Shown here one piece after another: positions 8,126 through 15,372 of a stretch of 64,000 nucleotides of DNA. The stretch lies in contig OZ242192.1 in assembly GCA_965205955.1 (NCBI GenBank), forward strand, positions 434,001 to 498,000. Direction: 5' to 3'. Numbering within the stretch: position 1 is the stretch's first letter; every line of letters begins with the position of its first letter. Below the pieces are notes generated by a model, which worked only from the letters and a program-made list of their open reading frames with translations, searched no databases and was not told where the DNA came from. The DNA comes from G965202915 sp965205955 (GTDB lineage Bacteria; Pseudomonadota; Gammaproteobacteria; Eutrophobiales; Eutrophobiaceae). The translations under genes were made by a program, and so were the position numbers.

Positions 8126-9157
8126 TCACTCTTCGCCGCCAAAATCATCATTTTTCAAATCATATCTAACCATACAGGATACCAGTTCCGGGAAAGAAAC
8201 TGTTCGCTTCCAGCCCAAATGCTTTTCTGCTTTAGATGGATCGCCCAACAACAGTTTCACTTCGGACGGACGAAAATATTTTTCATCCACCTCTACCAGC
8301 ACATTACCTGTCTTACTATCAATCCCTTTTTCGTCCACCCCCGTACCCTGCCAATTCATTTCAATACCTGCTTCCTTGAATGCCATCGTCGCAAATTCCC
8401 GTACAGTATGAGTTTCACCGGTCGCAATAACATAATCGTCAGGCTCACTTTGTTGCAGCATTAGCCATTGGGCATAAGCATAATCTTTGGCATGGCCCCA
8501 ATCCCGCTTGGCATCTAAATTACCTAACTTTAAAATCTTTTGTCTGCCTTGGTAAATTTTTGCCACCGCCCGGGTAATTTTTTTAGTTACAAAAGTCTCC
8601 CCCCGCCTGGGTGATTCATGGTTGAACAGGATCCCGTTACAGGCAAATAAATTATAAGACTCCCGATAATTAACCGTTATCCAGTGAGCATAAAGTTTAG
8701 CGGTGGCGTAAGGAGATCTGGGATGAAATGGTGTGCTTTCATTTTGTGGCTCAGTGCCGGGAATACCGCCAAATAATTCAGAAGTAGAGGCTTGGTAATA
8801 TTTGCACTCCAGCGCTAAATCACGAACAGCATCCAGCAAACGAATAGCGCCTGTGCCGACAACTTCCGCTGTGTACTCGGGGATCTGAAAACTCACCGCC
8901 ACATGAGATTGCGCCCCCAGATTGTAGATCTCATGCGGTTGAATTTTGGTCACTAATCTGTGCAGATTGCTTGAATCGACCAGATCTCCATGATAGGTAA
9001 ATAATCGCTTGTGGTCGAGTATATGCTCTATCCGCTGCGTGGTAAAAACCGATGATCTACGCAAAATGGCATGCACTTCATACCCTTTCTCCAACAGCAA
9101 TTCTGCCAGGTAAGAACCATCTTGCCCGGTGATGCCGGTTATAAATGCCTTTTTCAT
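8126..9157 (-). CDS. gmd: GDP-mannose 4,6-dehydratase
   Basis: A 343-residue NADP-dependent short-chain dehydrogenase family enzyme that converts GDP-D-mannose to GDP-4-keto-6-deoxy-D-mannose, the first committed step to GDP-L-fucose. Marks: FITGITGQDGSYLAE (cofactor loop), YQASTSELFG, the catalytic Tyr/Lys in SPYATAKLYAHW, and FNHESPRRGETFVTKKIT. The length is close to the family norm. Its ATG overlaps the manC stop as ATGA, so translation is coupled, and its TGA touches the disturbed fcl start. The order manC-gmd-fcl makes a complete route from mannose-1-phosphate to GDP-fucose. Confidence 0.96.
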   Translation of the reverse strand: MKKAFITGITGQDGSYLAELLLEKGYEVHAILRRSSVFTTQRIEHILDHKRLFTYHGDLVDSSNLHRLVTKIQPHEIYNLGAQSHVAVSFQIPEYTAEVVGTGAIRLLDAVRDLALECKYYQASTSELFGGIPGTEPQNESTPFHPRSPYATAKLYAHWITVNYRESYNLFACNGILFNHESPRRGETFVTKKITRAVAKIYQGRQKILKLGNLDAKRDWGHAKDYAYAQWLMLQQSEPDDYVIATGETHTVREFATMAFKEAGIEMNWQGTGVDEKGIDSKTGNVLVEVDEKYFRPSEVKLLLGDPSKAEKHLGWKRTVSFPELVSCMVRYDLKNDDFGGEE

Positions 9158-10578
9158 TTACCGGCCCTGCCATAAATATCATCAAGTCTTTCTATATCAT
9201 CCTCCCCCAGATAACTGCCACTTTGCACCTCTATAACTTCCAACGGGGTATCCTCTTTATTCTCCAGCGCATGCACTGCACCGACAGGGATATAGGTAGA
9301 CTGACCGGTACTCAAGATTGAAACTTCCCCGTCACGGGTAACGGTTGCAATACCGTCAACCACCACCCAATGCTCCGCTCTCTTATGATGCAATTGCAAA
9401 GACAATCGGGCATGTGGGTTAACATGTAATCGTTTCACCTGAAAAAACGCACCGGTTTCAATAGAATCATACCAGCCCCATGGACGATAGACCTTGCGAT
9501 GACTTTCCGCCTCAGAACAACCCCTGCTTCGTAAACGATCCACGAACCCTTTTACTTCCTTCGCTTTATCCTGACCGGCGATTAACGTCGCATCCGCGGT
9601 ATGGACAACAATCAGGTTATCCACACCAATGGTGGCAACCAAATGATCGCCGGTATTTATATAAGCGTTATTTGTCTGCTGTGCAATAACGTTTCCTGTA
9701 ATAACATTCCCGTCCCCATCCTTTTGGCCTATACCATATAATGTAGCCCAGGTCCCCACGTCACTCCAGCCAGCCTCTAATGGCACAACAACGACAACAT
9801 CGCTTTTTTCCAGTAAGGCATAATCAATAGAACAATCAGGGCTGAGCGCAAAAGCATCGGCTTGCAGACGAATAAAGTCAAAATCATTCACCGCTTTGTC
9901 AACCGCTTGCTTAACGATCCCAACAATTTCACCGCAATGCCGGTGTAATTCATCCAACAGAGTTTGTATCTCAAAGACAAACATACCGCTATTCCATAAA
10001 TAATTGCCGGCCGTTAAATATTGCTCGGCCATGGTCTGGTCGGGCTTCTCGACAAAAACCTCAACCTTATAAAATGCCTGTGCTTTGCCCGAAGCAATCC
10101 TGATATAGCCATAGCCGGTATTAGCCTCGGTGGGCACAATGCCGAAAGTAACCAATTGTCCGGCCATAGCCTGTTTAGCGGCCACAGCGATCGCCCGGTG
10201 AAAGGCATCGACATCCTTAATCACATGATCGGCGGACAAAACAAGCAGGACGACTTCTTCACTCTCATTCTCCTTGCCTGCCTGCAAGGCGGCGGCGGCA
10301 ATTGCCGGGGCGGTATTTCTACCGATGGGTTCCAGTAATATAGTTGCCTGAGTAATATTAATCGCCTGCAATTGTTGCGCGACCAGAAACCGATGCGCCT
10401 CATTACAAATAATGATCGGATCGGAGACATTATCCAAGCCTTCCAGGCGCAATAAAGTCTCTTGCAACAGCGTATTATCGCTGACCAGAGGGAGAAATTG
10501 CTTAGGGTAATCCCTTCTCGAAAGCGGCCAAAGACGGCAGCCGGAACCGCCGGACAAAATAACCGGAATAATCTTCAT
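9154..10578 (-). CDS. manC: Mannose-1-phosphate guanylyltransferase / mannose-6-phosphate isomerase
   Basis: A 474-residue two-domain enzyme of the ManC/AlgA type. The N-terminal nucleotidyltransferase has IPVILSGGSGCRLWPLSR and YPKQFL, with FVEKPD and NYLWNSGMF further on. A C-terminal cupin domain of type II phosphomannose isomerase has the QLHHKRAEHW metal-site region. It makes GDP-mannose from mannose-1-phosphate and GTP, and possibly supplies mannose-6-phosphate. I place the start at ATG 10578 because the homology begins MKIIPVILSGG; an upstream in-frame extension does not fit the family. It is first of the manC-gmd-fcl operon behind a strong predicted promoter. No phosphomannomutase is in the window. 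Confidence 0.94.
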   Translation of the reverse strand: MKIIPVILSGGSGCRLWPLSRRDYPKQFLPLVSDNTLLQETLLRLEGLDNVSDPIIICNEAHRFLVAQQLQAINITQATILLEPIGRNTAPAIAAAALQAGKENESEEVVLLVLSADHVIKDVDAFHRAIAVAAKQAMAGQLVTFGIVPTEANTGYGYIRIASGKAQAFYKVEVFVEKPDQTMAEQYLTAGNYLWNSGMFVFEIQTLLDELHRHCGEIVGIVKQAVDKAVNDFDFIRLQADAFALSPDCSIDYALLEKSDVVVVVPLEAGWSDVGTWATLYGIGQKDGDGNVITGNVIAQQTNNAYINTGDHLVATIGVDNLIVVHTADATLIAGQDKAKEVKGFVDRLRSRGCSEAESHRKVYRPWGWYDSIETGAFFQVKRLHVNPHARLSLQLHHKRAEHWVVVDGIATVTRDGEVSILSTGQSTYIPVGAVHALENKEDTPLEVIEVQSGSYLGEDDIERLDDIYGRAGK

Positions 10579-10632
10579 AAAACAGGCACTGCACACATTT
10601 TGCCAAACCATCCCCCGCCGCCGACTGGTTCA

Positions 10633-10661
10633 AGCATAGCCCGGCGGTTATTTTTTGTCAA
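10633..10661 (-). promoter_or_regulatory. Predicted sigma-70 promoter for manC-gmd-fcl
   Basis: On the minus strand a perfect -35 box TTGACA (10656-10661), a 17-base spacer and a -10 box TATGCT (10633-10638) stand about 55 bases upstream of the manC ATG. It is flanked by repeated CCGGCGG segments, which could form structure. Confidence 0.7.
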
Positions 10662-10705
10662 CCGGCGGCGACCGAAAGACCGGTGATAATCCGCTATTAT
10701 CCCCT

Positions 10706-10735
10706 CTGGCAATATCCAAATCTATGCGCTATTAT
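10706..10735 (+). promoter_or_regulatory. Predicted sigma-70 promoter for tatABC
   Basis: CTGGCA at 10706-10711, an 18-base spacer and TATTAT at 10730-10735, about 30 bases before the tatA ATG. The -10 is good and the -35 moderate. It diverges from the manC promoter in the same intergenic region. Confidence 0.5.
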
Positions 10736-10765
10736 CGAACCAATTACTAACCACGGAGAACAACT

Positions 10766-10969
10766 ATGCCTGGCATAACCGAACTACTGATCATCCTGTT
10801 GATCGTGGCGCTGCTGTTTGGCACCAAAAAGCTGCGGAGCATGGGCGGCGATCTGGGCAGCGCCCTGAAGAACTTTCGCGGCGCCATGAAAGACGAAGAG
10901 CCGGAAACAATACCGGCCGAACCCTCATTGGAAAACAGCGATGAAAGTGAAAATAAAAAAAAAGAATAA
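10766..10969 (+). CDS. tatA: Sec-independent translocase subunit TatA
   Basis: A 67-residue protein with the TatA plan: a short N-terminus, one membrane helix (LLIILLIVALLFG), the FGTKKLRSMGGDLG hinge and amphipathic helix, then an acidic tail ending KNKKKE-like. TatA oligomers form the transport path for folded proteins with twin-arginine signals. GGAGA lies before ATG 10766. It is first in tatA-tatB-tatC. The family is unmistakable; the distinction from TatE rests on operon position. Confidence 0.95.
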   Translation: MPGITELLIILLIVALLFGTKKLRSMGGDLGSALKNFRGAMKDEEPETIPAEPSLENSDESENKKKE

Positions 10970-11019
10970 CGTATATCCGGGAATAATCCCGCGGCTCTAC
11001 CGCCCATCCCGCTGAATCC

Positions 11020-11274
11020 ATGTTCGATATAGGTTTCTGGGAATTAACCCTGATTGCCATAGTCGTTCTGCTCGTTATGAGACCGGAGCGCATACCCGCT
11101 GCTGCTGTAGCGGCCGGCCAATGGCTCAGGAAAATAAAAGGCACCATCCACTCCTTGCGTAGCGAGATAAGAAAAGAACTGAGCCTGTGGGGAAAGACGG
11201 ACAATCTTTCCGACCAGATGGACAATCTCGACCGGCTTCTGAAAGACGCCCCCGACAAAAAGCCCTCCGATTGA
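11020..11274 (+). CDS. tatB: Sec-independent translocase subunit TatB, short form
   Basis: An 84-residue TatB with the typical start FDIGFWELTLIAIVVLLVM-, the PERIP motif after the membrane helix and an amphipathic stretch WLRKIKGTIHSLRSEI. TatB works with TatC to bind twin-arginine signal peptides. It is about half the length of E. coli TatB, lacking most of the variable cytoplasmic tail; such short forms are common outside enteric bacteria. It lies between tatA and tatC. Confidence 0.92.
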   Translation: MFDIGFWELTLIAIVVLLVMRPERIPAAAVAAGQWLRKIKGTIHSLRSEIRKELSLWGKTDNLSDQMDNLDRLLKDAPDKKPSD

Positions 11275-11300
11275 AGCCACAACCCGGTGAGAAAATCGGC

Positions 11301-12059
11301 ATGTCCGGGCACACTGAAGATCGCGAACAAACACTAATCTCTCATCTGAAAGAACTGCGTGGATGTTTATTGCGGGCCATCGTGGCCGTGCTGATTATTT
11401 TTTGCGGACTGATCTATTTTTCCAATGAAATCTACCGCCTGATCGCCCTGCCGCTCATCGACAACCTCCCCGAAGGCAGCAGCATGATTGCCACCGAAGT
11501 CGCCTCCCCCTTCTTGACGCCCCTCAAGCTGACCTTCTTTCTTTCGGTGTATATCGCAGTGCCCTACATACTCTATCAGGCGTGGCTTTTTATCTCCCCG
11601 GGGCTATACAGAAACGAACGCAGGATCGCATTTCCCATTATCTCAACCGGCGTACTGCTATTTTATGCCGGCACCGCGTTTGCCTACTACATCGTATTTC
11701 CGCTGGTATTTGGATTCCTGACGGCGATTTCCCCGGAAGGAGTACTGATCATGACCGACATACAACATTACCTGGATTTCATAATCAAACTCTTCTTTGC
11801 CTTCGGACTTGCCTTTGAAATACCCATTGCCACGTTCCTGCTCGTCCGTGGCGGATTCGTGTCGGTGCGCAACCTGAGACAAAAGCGCCCCTGGATAATC
11901 ATAATGGCCTTTGTTCTCGGCATGTTACTGACGCCGCCGGACATATTATCCCAGATCCTGCTCGCCGTTCCCGTCTGGTTACTATTTGAGTTGGGATTGA
12001 TAATCAGCGCCTGGTATGTAAAAGACGATATTGAGCAGGAAACAGACGGCCAATCATAG
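11301..12059 (+). CDS. tatC: Sec-independent translocase subunit TatC
   Basis: A 252-residue polytopic membrane protein with the TatC N-terminal motif SHLKELRGCLLRA, the VASPFLTPLKLTFFL periplasmic segment, YQAWLFISPGLYRNER and a conserved FAFGLAFEIPI region; six helices are expected. It is the primary receptor for twin-arginine signal peptides. I chose ATG 11301 (M-S-G-H-T-E-D) because it sits just upstream of the conserved N-terminus and 26 bases after tatB; an upstream extension would overlap tatB. The 3' end borders a repeat/IS mosaic. Confidence 0.95.
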   Translation: MSGHTEDREQTLISHLKELRGCLLRAIVAVLIIFCGLIYFSNEIYRLIALPLIDNLPEGSSMIATEVASPFLTPLKLTFFLSVYIAVPYILYQAWLFISPGLYRNERRIAFPIISTGVLLFYAGTAFAYYIVFPLVFGFLTAISPEGVLIMTDIQHYLDFIIKLFFAFGLAFEIPIATFLLVRGGFVSVRNLRQKRPWIIIMAFVLGMLLTPPDILSQILLAVPVWLLFELGLIISAWYVKDDIEQETDGQS

Positions 12060-12081
12060 CCCGGCGAACCCGGATCCTGTA

Positions 12082-12206
12082 AAGTTTGATAAAATTCAAG
12101 GTACTTACACCAAAATCAAACAGGCCCTTGCTCATGACAAAATGTGCCCGAACTGCGCTTGTCCCCGCTATAATTTCCACCGGTAAAACGCCGATGTGTT
12201 CAAGGG
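12082..12206. repeat. Dispersed repeat, copy A (truncated)
   Basis: About 125 bases closely match 56181-56300: shared blocks include AAAATCAAACAGGCCCTTGC, AATGTGCCCGAACTGCGCTTG and AAAACGCCGATGTGTTCAAG. The copy stops abruptly at GTGTTCAAG where an IS481 relic begins. It has no coding capacity that I can support. Confidence 0.75.
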
Positions 12207-12256
12207 CTACAAATCGCCCAGGGAGGTCTTGAGCGATCACACGGGACAGTACACGA
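12204..12256 (+). pseudogene. 3' relic of an IS481-family transposase
   Basis: The translated stub reads GYKSPREVLSDHTGQYT, matching the C-terminus of the transposase at 27697-28698 (GYKSPSEVLSDHTGCNT) and its right terminus. Only the last 17 or so codons remain. It shows that an element of the same family once sat, or left a recombined end, between tatC and nuoN. Confidence 0.75.
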
Positions 12257-12306
12257 AAGCAGGGATCCCCTGACCTGAGCAAGGGCAGGCATCCAGTCTT
12301 TCGCAT
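12254..12306. repeat. Inverted fragment of the hairpin part of the dispersed repeat
   Basis: Read as reverse complement, this segment (GCGAAAGACTGGATGCCTGC onward, then GCTCAGGTCAGGGG) matches the middle of repeat copy B near 27078-27130. It is therefore in opposite orientation and completes a three-piece mosaic in the tatC-nuoN gap. Confidence 0.65.
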
Positions 12307-12314
12307 GATTCGGG

Positions 12315-13751
12315 CTAACCGGACAGCGCGGAAATGCAGACCACCATCAGTGTGTTCGGGATCAGGCCGAGGATCAGTATTGCCAGGCCGTTCAGGCTGA
12401 GGATCCATTCCATTCCTTGTGAGGATCTCAACCGGGTCGTCTTGAGCGGCGCATCGAAATACATGAGCTTTATGATGCGTAAATAGTAAAAGGCTCCAAT
12501 GATCGATAAACCGACCGCAACCGCCGCCAGCCAGATCAGCCCCGAGGCTACCAACTCTTTCAATACAAACCATTTTGCCCAGAAACCGACAAATGGCGGC
12601 ACCCCAGCCATGGAAAACATCAGGCACATCATGATAAAGCTGAACCAGGGATTTCTTTGCGCAAGACCTTTGAAGTCGTCCAGATTGTCCGCTTCAAATC
12701 CTTTGTTGCCCAGCAGAATAATTATGCCGAAGGCCCCCATGCTCATCAGGGCATAGGTGAGTACGTAAAACATTCCGCCAGCAAAGCCGGCCGGGTTGCC
12801 GGCGATTAGCCCGAGGAGAATAAAGCCTGCGTGGGCAATGGTCGAGTAGGCCAGCATTCGCTTTATGTTGGTCTGGGAAATTGCGATGATGTTGCCGAGG
12901 CCCATCGAGAGTACGGCAAGGAGGATCAGTATGGAGCGCCAGTCGTCCGCCAGAGGCAGTAATCCGTTGACCAGCAGTCTGATCGCCATGGCAAAGGCGG
13001 CAATTTTCGGGGCGGCACTGATGAACAGGGTAACGGAGGTCGGCGCTCCCTGGTATACGTCCGGCAGCCACATGTGAAATGGCGCTGCGCCCAGCTTGAA
13101 TGCTATGCCGATGATGATGAAAATCATGCCGTAGATAAAGTAGATGCGCGAGTCCGGGGCGAGGTTGATCTGTTCGGCGATCAGGTTCAGCGTGAGTGTG
13201 CCGGTAATGCCGTAGATGATGGATATTCCGTATAACAGCATCCCGGATGCGAGCGCGCCCAGGACGAAGTATTTGATTGCGGCCTCGATGGCTTTGTCTG
13301 AAGTGCGGTGCATTGCGATCATTGCATACAGGGACAGGGATAATAATTCCAGCCCCAGATAGACGGTCAGCAGGCTGTGGGCCGATACCATAATCATCAT
13401 TCCCAGTACGGCAAATAATCCCAGCACATAGTATTCGCCCTTGATCAGGCCGTGGGTTTTCAGGTAGTCCTGTGAGTAGATGAAGATAATGACGGTAATG
13501 GAACAGATGTATAGTTTGAGCGCGATGCTCATCGGGTCGCTGATAAAGGAGTTGCCAAAGCCAAGGGTCGTGCTCCCGGTGTGCCGGTAAATGAGTAAGC
13601 AGATGACGATGATTAGCGCGGTCTGTGCGGAGATGTAGGTTATCGAGCGAGATGAGTCGTCGCGGATAAAGGTGTCTGCGATAAGCACAAGGCAGGCCAG
13701 GCCCAGCAGGGCTGTTTCGGGAATGATGAGCATTAGGTCGCTGGCAATCAT
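12315..13751 (-). CDS. nuoN: NADH-quinone oxidoreductase subunit N
   Basis: A 478-residue polytopic membrane protein of the antiporter-like family, with about 14 helices. Recognisable segments are LGLELLSLSLYAMIA, FKLGAAPFHMWLPDVYQGAP (conserved Lys and His of the proton channel) and MLAYSTIAHAGFILLGL. It is one of three proton-pumping membrane subunits of complex I. It is the last gene of the nuo operon, nine bases after nuoM. The 3' side enters the repeat/IS mosaic. Confidence 0.96.
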   Translation of the reverse strand: MIASDLMLIIPETALLGLACLVLIADTFIRDDSSRSITYISAQTALIIVICLLIYRHTGSTTLGFGNSFISDPMSIALKLYICSITVIIFIYSQDYLKTHGLIKGEYYVLGLFAVLGMMIMVSAHSLLTVYLGLELLSLSLYAMIAMHRTSDKAIEAAIKYFVLGALASGMLLYGISIIYGITGTLTLNLIAEQINLAPDSRIYFIYGMIFIIIGIAFKLGAAPFHMWLPDVYQGAPTSVTLFISAAPKIAAFAMAIRLLVNGLLPLADDWRSILILLAVLSMGLGNIIAISQTNIKRMLAYSTIAHAGFILLGLIAGNPAGFAGGMFYVLTYALMSMGAFGIIILLGNKGFEADNLDDFKGLAQRNPWFSFIMMCLMFSMAGVPPFVGFWAKWFVLKELVASGLIWLAAVAVGLSIIGAFYYLRIIKLMYFDAPLKTTRLRSSQGMEWILSLNGLAILILGLIPNTLMVVCISALSG

Positions 13752-13760
13752 GGATCTGTA

Positions 13761-15281
13761 TTACAGTTTTCCCTGTAGCACATGGCCCAACAGGTTTTCC
13801 GTTGAGGTGTGGATAATTTCAAATATGGGCGCAGGCCATACGCCAAACAGCAGCACGACCAGCGCCAGCATCGACATTACGAATGTTTCCTGAGCGTTGA
13901 TGTCTTGCAATGCGGCAACGTTTTTGTTGGCAATATCCCCGAATATAACCCGCTTGTACAGCCAGAGTGTATAGGCGGCTCCCAGGATCAGGGTCAGGGC
14001 GGCAAAAAAGGAGATCCAGAAGCTGGCGCTGAAGCTGCCGAGTATTACCAGAAATTCGCCGACGAAACCGGAGGTGCCGGGCAGTCCGGCATTTGCCATG
14101 GCAAACAGCATCATGAATGCGGCAAAACGGGGCATGGTATTGACCACGCCGCCGTAGTCGTCTATTTCGAGACTGTGCGCCCGGTCATACATTATTCCTA
14201 TGCACAGGAATAAGGCCGCCGAGATGAATCCGTGGGAGATCATTTGCATCATTCCGCCTTCAATGGCCATGAGTGCCCCACTGTCGGAGCCGGTTGCGGT
14301 AAAGGCGCTGAAGCAGATAAACATGCCCAGGGTAACAAAGCCCATATGGGCAATCGAGGAATAGGCGATCAGCTTTTTCATGTTGTTCTGAACCAGTGCG
14401 ACAAAACCGACATAGATGATTGCAATCAGTGACAGGACGATGATCAGACCGTCAAAGTGAAAGCTGGCATCGGGGGTGATGGGCAGACTGAAGCGTATAA
14501 ATCCGTAGCCGCCCATTTTCAGCATAACCGCCGCAAGGATCACGGAGCCGCCGGTTGGCGCTTCGACATGGGCATCCGGCAGCCAGGTATGCACCGGCCA
14601 CATCGGGATCTTTACGGCGAAGGCCAGAAAGAATGCAATAAATATTAATTTTTGTTCCGTCAGACTCAGGGGCATCCGGTGCCATTCGAGTATATTGAAA
14701 CTGCCGGATTGCGAGTATAGATAAAGAAGCGCAATCAGCATGAATACGGAGCCAAGAAAGGTGTACAGGAAAAATTTGATGGTCGCATACACACGTCTGG
14801 CCCCTCCCCATATGCCGATAATCAGGAACATGGGGATCAGCATGGCTTCCCAGAATACATAAAACAGTACGCCATCCATTGCGGCAAAAACGCCGTTCAT
14901 CAAGCCCTCCAGGATGAGAAAGGCGGCCATGTACTGGGATATTCCGGGTTTGGCGAACTCCCAGACGGATAAGATGACCAGTACCGTGGTAAAGGTTGTC
15001 AGCAGTATCAGCGGCAGCGCAATGCCGTCCACTCCCAGGTGGTAATAGATGTTGAATTGCGGGATCCAGTCGCTACGCTCGATAAACTGCATGGAGGGTG
15101 TGGAGGTGTCAAATTGCAGGTAGGTAAGCACGGAGAGTAAAAAGGTTATGAGTGCGGTCGCCAGCGACAGGTATTTTACCATCGCTTTCCGGCGGTCGCC
15201 CAGGTATAGCGCCCAGATGCCTCCCAGTATCGGGAGCCAGATAAGCAGACTCAACAGTGGCGGGGTGTCCGGTGCACTCAT
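13761..15281 (-). CDS. nuoM: NADH-quinone oxidoreductase subunit M
   Basis: A 506-residue antiporter-like subunit of complex I. Typical segments: YFFWEAMLIPMFLIIG-like (present as YVFWEAMLIPMFLIIG), KIPMWPVHTWLPDAHVEAPT with the conserved Lys and His, and KLIAYSSIAHMGFVTLG. About 14 membrane helices. It pumps protons during NADH:quinone oxidoreduction. The gap to nuoL (91 bases) is the longest in the operon, but no promoter stands out in it. Confidence 0.97.
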   Translation of the reverse strand: MSAPDTPPLLSLLIWLPILGGIWALYLGDRRKAMVKYLSLATALITFLLSVLTYLQFDTSTPSMQFIERSDWIPQFNIYYHLGVDGIALPLILLTTFTTVLVILSVWEFAKPGISQYMAAFLILEGLMNGVFAAMDGVLFYVFWEAMLIPMFLIIGIWGGARRVYATIKFFLYTFLGSVFMLIALLYLYSQSGSFNILEWHRMPLSLTEQKLIFIAFFLAFAVKIPMWPVHTWLPDAHVEAPTGGSVILAAVMLKMGGYGFIRFSLPITPDASFHFDGLIIVLSLIAIIYVGFVALVQNNMKKLIAYSSIAHMGFVTLGMFICFSAFTATGSDSGALMAIEGGMMQMISHGFISAALFLCIGIMYDRAHSLEIDDYGGVVNTMPRFAAFMMLFAMANAGLPGTSGFVGEFLVILGSFSASFWISFFAALTLILGAAYTLWLYKRVIFGDIANKNVAALQDINAQETFVMSMLALVVLLFGVWPAPIFEIIHTSTENLLGHVLQGKL

Positions 15282-15372
15282 CTACAGGGAAGCGGGGTTG
15301 TGTAATGGGGGTATAGGGGCATTGTCTTTCCGATTTTTTGCTCTGTCCGGCGCCGGGGTTTGCTGCGAAGGC

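Noticed and set aside
12004..12627. 207-codon minus-strand frame across tatC end, repeat mosaic and nuoN
   Set aside because: It spans unrelated units (repeat, IS relic, nuoN in another frame) and cannot be a single gene.
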